Below the pieces are notes generated by a model. The model had not been told where the DNA came from and searched no databases. It worked only from the letters and a program-made list of their open reading frames with translations. A program made the translations under genes and the position numbers. A stretch of 38,761 nucleotides of DNA from Caldisericum exile. Lineage in GTDB: Bacteria; Caldisericota; Caldisericia; Caldisericales; Caldisericaceae. Positions within the stretch are counted from its first letter, which is position 1; each line of letters starts with the position of its first letter. Where the stretch lies: the NCBI GenBank assembly GCA_002877955.1, contig PNIL01000055.1, positions 1 to 38,761 on the forward strand. The letters run 5' to 3'. Below, piece after piece: positions 6,516-15,300 of the stretch.

Positions 6516-7376
6516 ATGAATAATAAAAGGAAATTCTTAGCGTATCTTTTGGTAGGTATCATGGTATTTTCAGTTGTCTTTATCTTTACGGGATGCAAAC
6601 AAGCTTCTCAGAAGGAAGCGGCACAAGAAGCTAAAATCACTATGAATGGATCAACAACTGTATTCCCAATCGCCCAAAGAGCAGCTGAAGTGTATATGAA
6701 CAAGCACCCTAATGTGAAAATTTCAGTTGAAGGAACAGGTTCAGGAAATGGAATTGCCGCACTTATTGATGGCACGACAGATATTGCAAACGCTTCAAGA
6801 GAAATAAAGCCAGAAGAAATTGAAAAAGCAAAGGCAAAGGGAGTAAATCCCTACGAAACAAAAATTGCACTCGATGCAATTGCTATTATTGTAAACCCTG
6901 CGAATCCTATTACAAATCTTACAAAACAACAGGTGATTGACATTTTTACTGGAAAAATTACAAACTGGAAAGATTTAGGTTGGAAGGATACCCCAATCGT
7001 TGTAGTATCAAGAGATACATCTTCAGGTACATACGGAACATTTATGGAACTTGTAATGCCTCATGGTGCTCAGATTACAGATAAAGCAACATTCCAATCA
7101 TCAAGTCAAGCATTGAAAAACACGGTTGCAACAACAGAAGGAGCAATAGGTTATGTTGGTTTAGGTTATTTAGATTCTCAAGTTAAGGCCGTAGCATACG
7201 AAGGTATAATGCCTTCTAAAGAAACTGTAGTTAATCATACATACAAATTGTCTCGATTCCTTTATATGTATACAAATGGCGAACCTAAAGGTGAAGTAAA
7301 GAATTTTATAGATTTTGTTTTGTCACCTGAAGGACAGGATATTGTAGAGAGCGTTGGATTTATTAGAATAAAGTAG
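6516..7376 (+). CDS. pstS: Phosphate-binding lipoprotein PstS
   Basis: Extracytoplasmic phosphate receptor of the Pst ABC transporter. The N-terminus is a lipoprotein signal: NNKRK, a hydrophobic stretch and a lipobox FTGC with acylated C27. The phosphate-binding motifs are NGSTTVFPIAQ, GTGSGNGIAAL, DIANASREI and SRDTSSGTYGTF. At 286 residues it is a compact PstS. It opens the pstSCAB-phoU operon; pstC starts one base after its stop codon. Confidence 0.97.
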   Translation: MNNKRKFLAYLLVGIMVFSVVFIFTGCKQASQKEAAQEAKITMNGSTTVFPIAQRAAEVYMNKHPNVKISVEGTGSGNGIAALIDGTTDIANASREIKPEEIEKAKAKGVNPYETKIALDAIAIIVNPANPITNLTKQQVIDIFTGKITNWKDLGWKDTPIVVVSRDTSSGTYGTFMELVMPHGAQITDKATFQSSSQALKNTVATTEGAIGYVGLGYLDSQVKAVAYEGIMPSKETVVNHTYKLSRFLYMYTNGEPKGEVKNFIDFVLSPEGQDIVESVGFIRIK

Positions 7377-7377
7377 C

Positions 7378-8247
7378 ATGAAAAGAAACTTAATAGAGTA
7401 CTTACTACCAATATTTGGTTACATTGCGATTCTGATAGTTGGAGGTATCATAGTAGTTATTTCAATAGAAGGAATGCCACTTCTTTCAAAGTACTCTATT
7501 ATTGAACTTATAACTTGTAAAGAGTGGAGACCGACATCAACACCTCCACTCTTTGGCTTTTTACCTTCAATCATTTCAACGTTTTTTATTGCCTTTTTCT
7601 CGATGCTCTTTGCAATTCCTTTATCACTTGGAACTGCAATATATTTATCAAAATTAGCCTCACCGAAATTAAGAAGTATTCTGAAACCAACAATTGAACT
7701 TCTTGCAAATATCCCTTCTGTTATATATGGAGTTTTTGCCCTTCTTTTTTTGGCACCATTAATAAAAAAGTTATTTAATCTTCCAATAGGATTAAACGGC
7801 TTAAACGCAAGCATTATACTTGCCATAATGTCTATCCCCACCATAACTACTCTTTCAGAAGATGCAATTTCCATGGTCCCTAAAGAGCATGAGCTTGCAT
7901 CATATGCACTTGGTGCGTCTAACCTTGAAACAATCTTCGGAATCACGCTACCAAGTTCTTTAGAAGGAATATTTGCATCTATAATTGCAGGATTTGGCAG
8001 GGCAATTGGCGAAACTATGGCCGTTCTTATAGCATCCGGAAATTCCATAAGAATTCCTCGCTCAATTTTAGAACCAATGAGGCCAATAACAGCAACAATT
8101 GCACTTGAAATGGCAGAAACTCCCGTAGGTTCAGACCATTACCGGGCTTTGTTTTTACTTGCATTGATACTACTTTTCTTAGTTCTTTCCTTTAACTTAC
8201 TAAGCAGATACCTAAAATCACTTTATAGGCGAAAACTATATGGATAA
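7378..8247 (+). CDS. pstC: Phosphate ABC transporter permease PstC
   Basis: This inner-membrane permease of 289 residues has about six hydrophobic helices, starting at LLPIFGYIAILIVGGIIVV. The cytoplasmic coupling (EAA) loop reads HELASYALGASNLETIFGI, followed by GFGRAIGETMAVL, as usual for PstC. It pairs with PstA to form the channel. Its gene overlaps the pstA start by 8 bp, indicating translational coupling. Confidence 0.95.
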   Translation: MKRNLIEYLLPIFGYIAILIVGGIIVVISIEGMPLLSKYSIIELITCKEWRPTSTPPLFGFLPSIISTFFIAFFSMLFAIPLSLGTAIYLSKLASPKLRSILKPTIELLANIPSVIYGVFALLFLAPLIKKLFNLPIGLNGLNASIILAIMSIPTITTLSEDAISMVPKEHELASYALGASNLETIFGITLPSSLEGIFASIIAGFGRAIGETMAVLIASGNSIRIPRSILEPMRPITATIALEMAETPVGSDHYRALFLLALILLFLVLSFNLLSRYLKSLYRRKLYG

Positions 8248-9091
8248 AACTAAAAAAGAATTCATTTTCTTTACAATCTTTAGATTCTTTGCGTTCGTTT
8301 CGGTATTAATAGTTTTAACACTTCTTTTCTATATTTTCTCGAGAGGATTAAAAGTCATTTCTCTCAATTTTATAATTGATTATCCAAGAAATGGTTTTAC
8401 AGAAGGTGGAATATTACCTTCTATAGTTGGTAGTATTTATCTTTTGGGACTTGCAAGTCTTTTTGCTGTACCCATTGGAGTTTTAGGTGGAATATACCTT
8501 TCAGAATACACAAAGGAAAATACACTAACGAATGCTATAAGACTTTCTATCGATACACTTTCTGGCATACCCTCAATCATTTTTGGCCTTTTTGGTCTTG
8601 CAGTATTTTCAAAGATGTTGGGATTTAAAATATCTCTTCTTTCTGGCAGTTTAACGCTTTCAATTCTAATGCTTCCCACAATCTTTTCAGCAACAATCGA
8701 AAGCCTAAAGCTTGTCCCCAAAGACTTTAGAGATGCATCATTTGCACTTGGTGCAACAAAATGGCAAACAACATTTGAAATTGTTTTAAAAACTGCTATG
8801 CCAAATATTATAACAGGAGTACTTTTAAGCATAGGAAGAGCAATTGGTGAGACAGCACCAATATTGTTTACTGGAGCAACCTTTTACACAAGAGGTCTCC
8901 CTACAAGTATTTTTGAACCAGTAATGGCGCTTCCCTATACAATTTACGGACTCCTTACAGAAGGAACATTCCCACAAAAACAAGTACCGATTGCCTTTGG
9001 TGCTTCAATTGTCCTAATATTGATTGTTTTTATTATTACACTTCCAGGTATAATAATAAGGAATAAATACAGGAGCAATAAAAAATGGTAA
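8240..9091 (+). CDS. pstA: Phosphate ABC transporter permease PstA
   Basis: The second permease subunit, 283 residues, with about six membrane helices. The coupling loop is [19 protein letters not shown], followed by [16 protein letters not shown]; the GRAIGETAP signature distinguishes PstA from PstC. The ATG lies inside the end of pstC, and the gene overlaps the pstB start by 7 bp. Confidence 0.95.
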   Translation: MDKTKKEFIFFTIFRFFAFVSVLIVLTLLFYIFSRGLKVISLNFIIDYPRNGFTEGGILPSIVGSIYLLGLASLFAVPIGVLGGIYLSEYTKENTLTNAIRLSIDTLSGIPSIIFGLFGLAVFSKMLGFKISLLSGSLTLSILMLPTIFSATIESLKLVPKDFRDASFALGATKWQTTFEIVLKTAMPNIITGVLLSIGRAIGETAPILFTGATFYTRGLPTSIFEPVMALPYTIYGLLTEGTFPQKQVPIAFGASIVLILIVFIITLPGIIIRNKYRSNKKW

Positions 9092-9837
9092 AAATTGCTG
9101 TGAGACACTTAAATGCATACACAAAAAAGCAAAAAATTCTTAAAGACATAACTCTTGACATTTATGAAAACGCAGTTACTGCAATAATAGGACCCTCTGG
9201 ATGTGGAAAATCAACATTTCTTAGAAGTCTCAATAGGATGAATGACTTTTTTGAGGATATAACCATAGAAGGAGAGGTCCTGTTGGATAACAAGAACATC
9301 TACGATAAAGATATGAATGTTTTTGAACTAAGAAAAAATGTTGGCATGGTTTTCCAGAGACCAAACCCATTTCCAAAGTCAATCTTTGAAAATATAGCAT
9401 ATGGACTCAAAATTCATGGTGAAAAAGACAAAAAAGTCATCGAAGAAAAAGTTATTTGGGCTCTCAAAGAAGCAAATTTATACGAAGAGGTAAAAGACAA
9501 ACTAGGTGATTCTGCTTTTAGTTTATCTGGAGGACAACAGCAGAGACTTTGTATTGCAAGAGCAATTGCAATAGAACCAAAGGTGCTTTTAATGGATGAA
9601 CCAGCTTCTGCTTTAGATCCAATTTCAACAATTCAACTTGAACGGTTAATAGAAAAATTGAAAAAAGAATTCACTATTGTAATTGTAACACATAATATTC
9701 AGCAAGCAGGAAGAATTTCTGATTATACAGCTTTTTTCTACATGGGTGAATTAGTAGAATATGACAAAACAGAGAAGATATTTACAACTCCAAAGAAAAA
9801 ACTCACAGAAGATTATCTTGAAGGAAGATTTGGATGA
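9085..9837 (+). CDS. pstB: Phosphate ABC transporter ATPase PstB
   Basis: Cytoplasmic ATPase that powers phosphate import, 250 residues. Walker A is GPSGCGKST (36-44), the Q-loop segment is [12 protein letters not shown] (the PNPFP run is typical of PstB), the ABC signature is LSGGQQQR (147-154) and Walker B is VLLMDEP with DEPASALDP. The switch His is in [10 protein letters not shown]. All catalytic elements are present. Confidence 0.97.
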   Translation: MVKIAVRHLNAYTKKQKILKDITLDIYENAVTAIIGPSGCGKSTFLRSLNRMNDFFEDITIEGEVLLDNKNIYDKDMNVFELRKNVGMVFQRPNPFPKSIFENIAYGLKIHGEKDKKVIEEKVIWALKEANLYEEVKDKLGDSAFSLSGGQQQRLCIARAIAIEPKVLLMDEPASALDPISTIQLERLIEKLKKEFTIVIVTHNIQQAGRISDYTAFFYMGELVEYDKTEKIFTTPKKKLTEDYLEGRFG

Positions 9838-9845
9838 GGTGAAAA

Positions 9846-10514
9846 ATGTTAGAAGATAGATTAAAAGTTTTAACTGAAAAAGTCTTAAAAATGTCTTCCA
9901 TTGCAGAAGAAATGGTTAAATTATCAGTTAAATCAATAGTAGAAAAGAAAATGGAATTAGCAGAAAAGGTTATAAATGAGCTTGAACCTCAGGTCAATGA
10001 ACTTGAAATTGAGATTGATGATCTTGCAATTGAAACACTTGCGCTCTATTCACCACAAGCAAAGAATCTAAGAAAAATTGCAATGATTATCAAAATGGTA
10101 AAAGACCTTGAAAGAGTTGGAGATCTTTCTGTTAATATCGCAGAATTTGGTAGAGAATTAATTCCGCAACCAGATGTAAAACCATATATTGATCTACCGA
10201 GGATGACTGAAACTGCTTTACAAATGTTAGACGATGCAATTACTGCATTTGTTAATGAAGATAGCAAATTGGGAAGAGAAATTTGCGTGCGTGACGATAT
10301 TGTAGACCAATTAAATGATCAGATTATAAGAGAGTTAATCACTTATATGTTAAGCGATCCAAGAACAATTAACAGAGCAATACTTATAATAAGAGTTTCT
10401 GAAAATGTCGAGCGTATTGCAGATCAGGCAACTAATATTGGTGAATATGTTGTTTATATTGGTGAAGGAAAAGTAATAAAACACCATCATTTTGAAAAAG
10501 AAGAAAACAATTAA
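9846..10514 (+). CDS. phoU: Phosphate signalling protein PhoU
   Basis: PhoU links Pst transport to PhoR, keeping the kinase off when phosphate is plentiful. The 222-residue protein is wholly helical with two similar halves, each with a metal-binding-type E/D-rich motif: KDLERVGDLSVNIAEF in the first and SENVERIADQATNIGEYV in the second. The ATG follows a GAGGTGAAAA Shine-Dalgarno 8 nt after pstB. Its stop codon overlaps the stop of the convergent phospholipase-like gene, leaving no space for a separate terminator. Confidence 0.96.
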   Translation: MLEDRLKVLTEKVLKMSSIAEEMVKLSVKSIVEKKMELAEKVINELEPQVNELEIEIDDLAIETLALYSPQAKNLRKIAMIIKMVKDLERVGDLSVNIAEFGRELIPQPDVKPYIDLPRMTETALQMLDDAITAFVNEDSKLGREICVRDDIVDQLNDQIIRELITYMLSDPRTINRAILIIRVSENVERIADQATNIGEYVVYIGEGKVIKHHHFEKEENN

Positions 10515-11476
10515 AGGTTAAGCTTTATTTTTGCGTATTCGAGAAGAAGCCTCGAAAAACCATTGAAGTATTTTAAAGAATAAAGTAAGGCTTCATTGTA
10601 TTGGGTTTGTATTTTTCTATCAAGTTTAACAATTTTATCATCTGTAAGCTTAAATTTGGCGTTTTTACTATTTACATCATCATGAAACAACTTTGTTTCA
10701 AGAAACCACAAAATTTTTACTCTTTCTCTATTAAGTGATGCTGCATAATTTCCAAGCTCAGTAAGAGAATTCACATTTCCCACATCAATGGGCAAGTAAT
10801 TTTCTTCAAGAGTTTTCACAAAATCTGGATTTCCTATATTTACCATATAGCCTTGGTAATCCTCAAGTGCATAATGGTGATTTGAACACATTATAGTAAG
10901 TCCTTGAACGCCACTAAATATATTTTTTAAAATAATTGACGTGGGTCCTGGAGTTCCATGATAAGGTTGGGTTAAGTCCTCCATATAATGAAGTGCTCTT
11001 GCAAGGAATCTAAATGTCCAATAAAGATCATTTTTTGATTTCGCGATCTCCGCCATGTGAAACCAAAATTCAATCTGATTCGGTGCAGCTCCAATTGTAA
11101 TTGGTCCCATTTTGTAATACATATGCCTATAACCCTGAGGACCACCTGTAAGAATTTGAAGTTTGGAAAGTTTCATGTTTTCATCAAGTCCCCAATCAGG
11201 CTCATCTGCATATGTTGTAAGTATTGTTATTGCATCAGTTTTATCCCCAATGCTACCTTCAAGATACTTAATTTGAAAATCTGGATTTATTGGTTGTGTC
11301 TCGTATTCTTTGTAGGTATATGGTGTAATTTTAATGCTACTATACTTTTTAAGCCAGTAAATATTTGAGACAACATAAGAGAGTGTTAATCCATGAGAAT
11401 TCCAACCAAAAACAGAAGCAAAAGGTAAGAGTACAAAAATCAACACCAAGACAACTAATTTTTTAATATTTTTCAT
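10511..11476 (-). CDS. Secreted zinc-dependent phospholipase C-like protein
   Basis: A 321-residue exported protein. A signal peptide (1-24, hydrophobic VVLVLIFVLLPFASVFG) would cleave just before W25-N-S-H; a mature N-terminal Trp is the first zinc ligand in bacterial zinc phospholipases C. Other ligand-type motifs in family order are DEPDWG, YRHMYY, ARALHYMEDLTQPYH (the H-x3-D-x-x-x-P-x-H core) and HHYALEDY (H-x3-E). It likely hydrolyses phospholipids or other phosphodiesters outside the membrane. The gene has an excellent AGGAGGAGG site and follows the peptidase gene by 30 bp, so they are probably co-transcribed. Convergent overlap with phoU hints at, but does not prove, a role in phosphorus scavenging. 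Substrate is unknown. Confidence 0.78.
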   Translation of the reverse strand: MKNIKKLVVLVLIFVLLPFASVFGWNSHGLTLSYVVSNIYWLKKYSSIKITPYTYKEYETQPINPDFQIKYLEGSIGDKTDAITILTTYADEPDWGLDENMKLSKLQILTGGPQGYRHMYYKMGPITIGAAPNQIEFWFHMAEIAKSKNDLYWTFRFLARALHYMEDLTQPYHGTPGPTSIILKNIFSGVQGLTIMCSNHHYALEDYQGYMVNIGNPDFVKTLEENYLPIDVGNVNSLTELGNYAASLNRERVKILWFLETKLFHDDVNSKNAKFKLTDDKIVKLDRKIQTQYNEALLYSLKYFNGFSRLLLEYAKIKLNL

Positions 11477-11506
11477 TCCTCCTCCTTTAAGTCTTCTACT
11501 ACTGCT

Positions 11507-12352
11507 CTAAAAACCTCCAACAACTGTATCTTGGCCATCTTTCATATATGCAAAAAACATTCCTTTGGTATTAAAGGAGTATCCTATATTGCCATTTTTA
11601 TCAAGCGCTATTAGACCTCCGTGGCCGTTAATTCCACTTAAATCATCTATGCATTTTTTAACAGCATCACTAATAGAGTAGTTAGGGTAATACAACGAAA
11701 TTCTAAAACTTAAAATAACTTTCATTATATCCTCACCAATGCCAGTTGAAACTGCGCCAAACTCAGAATTCGCATAAAATCCTGAGCCAACTATTGGGGA
11801 ATCACCAACACGACCTACATGTTTTTTAGGCGTACCACCTGTTGAAACAGCAGAAACAATTTTATTTCCATCTAAAACCACCGCTCCTACTGTATCACCG
11901 TATGTACCTTCAAAAATTTTTATAATGCGATCCGTATAAAAATAGTATGGTGGAACAAATTCAAGACCGTTTTCTAAGGCAAACTTTTCTGCTCCATCTC
12001 CTATAAGAATGTTATGGTGTGATTTTTCCATTACAAGACGCGCAAGTTCAATGGGATTTTTTAGCCTTTTAATACCTGCAACAGCACCAATTGAAAGTGT
12101 AGATCCATCCATAATTCCTGCATCCATTTCTACAAAACCTTCCTCATTGAGATATGAGCCTCTCCCTGCATCAAAAAGCGGATGATCCTCAAGCATTTTT
12201 ACTACTCTAACTGCTACTTCAACTGCATTAAGACCGCTTTTTAATAAATCAAATCCATAGTTTGCAACCTTTTTAACAAAATCAACCCTTTCGGGTATTT
12301 CTTCTGTTCTTTTTGCATCACCTGCACCACCATGTACAATTATTGCCCTCAT
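11507..12352 (-). CDS. iaaA: Isoaspartyl peptidase / L-asparaginase, Ntn-hydrolase
   Basis: A plant-type asparaginase/isoaspartyl dipeptidase of 281 residues, which removes beta-aspartyl residues from degraded proteins or hydrolyses asparagine. Motifs: HGGAG (7-11), LFDAGRGSYLNEEGFVEMDAGIMDG, and the autocleavage site GDTVGAVV with nucleophile T154. GGTPKKHVGRVGDSPIVGSGFYA supplies the substrate-binding Arg and Asp, and GHGG lies near the end. The ATG at 12352 follows GGAGG; an in-frame TTG further upstream lies within the Shine-Dalgarno region and is not used here. It fits a lifestyle based on protein and amino-acid breakdown, and repair of heat-damaged Asp/Asn. Confidence 0.93.
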   Translation of the reverse strand: MRAIIVHGGAGDAKRTEEIPERVDFVKKVANYGFDLLKSGLNAVEVAVRVVKMLEDHPLFDAGRGSYLNEEGFVEMDAGIMDGSTLSIGAVAGIKRLKNPIELARLVMEKSHHNILIGDGAEKFALENGLEFVPPYYFYTDRIIKIFEGTYGDTVGAVVLDGNKIVSAVSTGGTPKKHVGRVGDSPIVGSGFYANSEFGAVSTGIGEDIMKVILSFRISLYYPNYSISDAVKKCIDDLSGINGHGGLIALDKNGNIGYSFNTKGMFFAYMKDGQDTVVGGF

Positions 12353-12380
12353 TTTGCCTCCTTTCAATTCATGCCTTTAA

Positions 12381-12431
12381 ATTATACGAAGATAAGCTTT
12401 ATTTTGAAAACATTACTGTTTAAGTTATAAT
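12381..12431. promoter_or_regulatory. Divergent promoters, peptidase and PP-loop genes
   Basis: Plus strand: TTGAAA (12404-12409), 16-bp spacer, TATAAT (12426-12431), upstream of the PP-loop gene. Minus strand: TATAAT (12381-12386) with a -35-like TTCAAA overlapping the plus-strand -35. The two -35 elements share the same bases, so the promoters may compete for polymerase. Confidence 0.6.
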
Positions 12432-12461
12432 TGCATGCAAGTAAAATTTGGAGTTTATTAA

Positions 12462-13382
12462 ATGGCAAAAGCCTTAGTTTTATTTTCCGGTGGAATTGAT
12501 TCACAACTTGCTTGCCTCATATTAATGAAGCAAGGAATAGAAGTTGTGCCTATATTCTTTGAAACTTACTTTTTTAAGGGAGAAAAGGTAAAAAGATTTG
12601 CCGAAGAAATTGGGCTTAAATTAAGGATTGAAGATATATCAGAAGAACACCTTAAAATTGTACAAAATCCACCACATGGGTACGGAAAAAACATGAACCC
12701 ATGCATAGACTGTCATATGCTTATGATAAAAAAAGCAAAAGAAATAATGGAAAAAGAAGGTTTCGACTTTATAGCAACAGGCGAGGTTCTTGATGAAAGA
12801 CCTTTTTCCCAAAGAAGAACAGTTTTTGAAGAAATGGAGAAAACACTTGGTCTTGAAGGAAAAATCGTTAGACCCTTATCTCAAAAACTTCTTAAAGTTT
12901 CAGAACCTGAGTTAAAGGGAATAATCAAAAGAGAAGAAATGCTCGATATCCGAGGACAATCAAGAAAAATTCAACTTAAACTTGTAAAAGAATTTGGACT
13001 TAAGGAATATAAAACCCCTGCATCAGGTTGCATATTGACCGATCCTGAATATGCTAAAAGGCTGAAAATGCTAAAAAATATTAACCCAAATTTTGATGGA
13101 AATGATTCAGAGATTCTAAGAAATGGAAGAGTTTTATTTGAAGGTAAGACTATCTTCGTTGTCGGAAGAAACGAAATTGAAAATAAACGGCTTGAAAGTC
13201 TGAGAAAGCCTAATGATGTTATGCTTGTGCCAGATTTTCCTGGTCCAAGTGTGCTTATAAGAGGTTTTGACAATAAAATTGACGAGGAAATAATTAATAA
13301 AGGAAAAGAGCTCTTACTAAATTACTCAAAAAAACAAAATAAAGATCCTCTCAATTCCATTAAAGAAATTACGGGGGCATAA
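12462..13382 (+). CDS. PP-loop ATPase, tRNA thiolation-like
   Basis: A 306-residue protein with an N-terminal ATP-pyrophosphatase loop SGGIDS (residues 9-14) and a CIDCH motif at about 81-85, resembling the N-terminal part of MnmA/ThiI-type tRNA sulfurtransferases. A later Cys (TPASGCILTD) could be the second catalytic cysteine. The C-terminal third (VGRNEIENKRLESLRKPNDV, then DFPGPSVLIRG) looks like an added domain reminiscent of NFACT-R/DUF814 sequences. It would activate a base with ATP and insert sulfur, but the substrate cannot be read from the sequence. Leader includes a GGAG 8 nt before the ATG. The 3' end overlaps a bidirectional terminator hairpin. Confidence 0.72.
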   Translation: MAKALVLFSGGIDSQLACLILMKQGIEVVPIFFETYFFKGEKVKRFAEEIGLKLRIEDISEEHLKIVQNPPHGYGKNMNPCIDCHMLMIKKAKEIMEKEGFDFIATGEVLDERPFSQRRTVFEEMEKTLGLEGKIVRPLSQKLLKVSEPELKGIIKREEMLDIRGQSRKIQLKLVKEFGLKEYKTPASGCILTDPEYAKRLKMLKNINPNFDGNDSEILRNGRVLFEGKTIFVVGRNEIENKRLESLRKPNDVMLVPDFPGPSVLIRGFDNKIDEEIINKGKELLLNYSKKQNKDPLNSIKEITGA

Positions 13383-13393
13383 AACCCCCGTAA
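13369..13393. terminator. Bidirectional terminator hairpin
   Basis: Perfect 9-bp stem TTACGGGGG/CCCCCGTAA with a 7-nt loop, overlapping the stop codon of the PP-loop gene and lying between two convergent genes. T-rich sequence follows in both directions (AATTTCTTT on the minus side; a T-run about 15 nt away on the plus side). Confidence 0.75.
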
Positions 13394-13413
13394 ATCGCTC
13401 ATAAGCTAATTTT

Positions 13414-14721
13414 TTATTTTCCTTTTGTTACAGTTTCGATCGCCTTATCAAGAACATCAAGACCTTCTTTTAGCTGTTCTTCAGTTATCACAAGTGGTAT
13501 TAATAATCTTATTATATTCTTGTGTAAACCTGCACCTGCAAGAACGACACCGTTTTTGAGTGCCTCTTGTATAACAGCTTGGCAAGTCTCAGCATCAGGT
13601 TCCCATGTGTCATGATCCTTAATAAATTCAATTGCTTGCATAGCACCAACACCACGAACTTCCTTCACAGCTGGATACTTTTTCTGGAATTCTTCAAACC
13701 TTTCTCTTATGATTTTCCCCAGATGAACTGCCCTATCAAGAAGTTTTTCTCTTTCTATCATCTTTATCACTTCAATGCCAGCAACGCATGCAACAGGGTT
13801 TCCACCAAAAGTTGAACCAATAGAACCTTTAGGTAATGAATCAAAAATCTTTTTATTTCCAACAACAGCAGAAAGCGGAAAACCTGCGGCAATTGACTTA
13901 CCAAGTGATATCAAATCAGGCACAACACCCCAATTTTCAACTGCAAAGAACTTTCCAGTTCTTCCATAACCACTCTGAACTTCATCAGCAACAAAAAGAA
14001 TGCCGTATTTTTCAGTTACCCTCCTTATCTCCTCAAGAAGACCAGGTTGTGGAATATTAAAACCACCTTCTCCTTGTATTGGTTCAATGACAACTGCTGC
14101 AACATCGTCGGGAGCAACAGTATCAAGAAGAAGTCTCTCAAAATCCTTCGGAGTATATTTATTTCTGTGGACATTCGGTCTCGGAATTCTATAAACATCA
14201 GGTGCTGATCCAAAAATATATTTATATGGCATTGGTCTATGGGTCATTGTCATAGTAAGAAGAGTTCTTCCATGGAAGGCCCCGTCAAAAACTACAACTG
14301 CTCTCCTCTTTGTATAACCTCTTGCGATTTTTACGGCATTCTCCACAGCTTCTGCTCCAGAATTAAAAAAAGCAACCGCTTTTTCATAATTACCTGGGGC
14401 ACGTTCCGCAATCATTTTTGCAAGTTCAGCATATGGTTCATAAGGAATTGAAGTAAAATCTGTGTGAATGTAGTTTTCTACTTGTTTTTGAACTGCTTCA
14501 ATAATTGGCTTTGGTGAGTACCCAACAACAAGACAACCCCAACCACCTGTAAAATCAAGGAATCTGTTTCCATCTACATCTTCTACAACTGCACCTTCAC
14601 CTCTTGCAATAAAAAAAGGCGCAAGCGGTTCAAGAGGTGAAGCTACATAGCTTTCTTTTTTCTTCTGAATTTCTCTGCTCTTTGGCCCGGGAATTTCAGT
14701 CTTTATAAGAATGCTTCCCAT
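13414..14721 (-). CDS. gabT: Class III PLP aminotransferase (GabT-like)
   Basis: A 435-residue PLP-dependent fold-type I aminotransferase, closest in style to 4-aminobutyrate/ornithine aminotransferases. Motifs: NSGAEAVENAVKIAR (PLP phosphate and ring binding), FDGAFHGRT, VIEPIQGEGG, VADEVQSGYGRTGKFFA with the PLP-pyridine Asp, and the Schiff-base lysine K275 in SLGKSIAAG. TFGGNPVAC closes the active site. Some thermophile members are really amino-acid racemases or broad-range omega-aminotransferases, so the substrate is open. It has its own strong promoter and an AGGAGG 7 nt before the ATG. It fits amino-acid catabolism together with the nearby APC permease. Confidence 0.9.
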   Translation of the reverse strand: MGSILIKTEIPGPKSREIQKKKESYVASPLEPLAPFFIARGEGAVVEDVDGNRFLDFTGGWGCLVVGYSPKPIIEAVQKQVENYIHTDFTSIPYEPYAELAKMIAERAPGNYEKAVAFFNSGAEAVENAVKIARGYTKRRAVVVFDGAFHGRTLLTMTMTHRPMPYKYIFGSAPDVYRIPRPNVHRNKYTPKDFERLLLDTVAPDDVAAVVIEPIQGEGGFNIPQPGLLEEIRRVTEKYGILFVADEVQSGYGRTGKFFAVENWGVVPDLISLGKSIAAGFPLSAVVGNKKIFDSLPKGSIGSTFGGNPVACVAGIEVIKMIEREKLLDRAVHLGKIIRERFEEFQKKYPAVKEVRGVGAMQAIEFIKDHDTWEPDAETCQAVIQEALKNGVVLAGAGLHKNIIRLLIPLVITEEQLKEGLDVLDKAIETVTKGK

Positions 14722-14745
14722 TATAAAACCTCCTTTCGTTAACCT

Positions 14746-14774
14746 ATAATATCAGATTTTACATATTAAGTCAA
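14746..14774 (-). promoter_or_regulatory. Promoter of the aminotransferase gene
   Basis: Minus strand: TTGACT (14769-14774), 17-bp spacer, TATTAT (14746-14751), with the ATG at 14721 after an AAAGGAGG site. Confidence 0.78.
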
Positions 14775-14784
14775 GTAAATTAAT

Positions 14785-14823
14785 TTTTCTTAAAAAAAGA
14801 AAAAAGGAGGGCTTTAAGCCCTC
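14785..14823 (-). terminator. Intrinsic terminator of the small membrane protein gene
   Basis: Minus-strand stem GAGGGC/GCCCTC (14807-14823) with a 5-nt loop, followed by a long U-tract (CTTTTTTCTTTTTTT). A textbook rho-independent terminator just downstream of the gene ending at 14851. Confidence 0.88.
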
Positions 14824-14850
14824 ACTGGAAAACCTTATTTTTCCTGTTTC

Positions 14851-15180
14851 TTATTCTTCGTTTTTTTCACTGCCATCATCAACAAAATCTTCAAGTTCAA
14901 CATACTCATAGTCTTCGTCACCTTTAAGCGTAAATACAAATGGAATACCAAATAAGGCAGTAAGTGCAATAATTTCAAGAATTACTCTTCCAAAATCTAC
15001 TGTTACTGCTTCGAAATTACTGCTAACCGCTCTTACAGCCCAAATTGGTGCATAACCAACTGAGTTTATAAGAACTGTTCCTTGTGCGACAGCTTGATTT
15101 ATCCTCCAAGGCACTATGATTGTAATAAGTGCTAGAAAGAAAAAGTAAACTGCTAAAACAATTTTCGATGCTTTAGTCAT
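14851..15180 (-). CDS. Small two-helix membrane protein, unknown function
   Basis: A 109-residue protein I do not recognise. It has two hydrophobic segments (about 8-25, VLAVYFFFLALITIIVPW, and about 68-85, VILEIIALTALFGIPFVF) with an extracytoplasmic-looking loop between them, and a very acidic C-terminal tail (EDYEYVELEDFVDD). The ATG at 15180 follows GGAGG; an upstream TTG is disfavoured. It has its own terminator and is divergent from the APC permease gene, so it could be an accessory subunit, but nothing in the sequence shows this. Confidence 0.75.
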   Translation of the reverse strand: MTKASKIVLAVYFFFLALITIIVPWRINQAVAQGTVLINSVGYAPIWAVRAVSSNFEAVTVDFGRVILEIIALTALFGIPFVFTLKGDEDYEYVELEDFVDDGSEKNEE

Positions 15181-15245
15181 TTTAACCTCCAAAATTAATA
15201 TGTTTCATTTTACCACAAAAAGAAAAAAATCTATATTAAAATCTA

Positions 15246-15273
15246 TTGACTTCAAATTCAAAATTCGTATAAT
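15246..15273 (+). promoter_or_regulatory. Promoter of the APC permease operon
   Basis: TTGACT (15246-15251), 16-bp spacer, TATAAT (15268-15273); followed by a GGGGG-containing ribosome-binding region before the ATG at 15301. Confidence 0.8.
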
Positions 15274-15300
15274 TTTTAAAATTTAAGAAAGGGGGAAATT

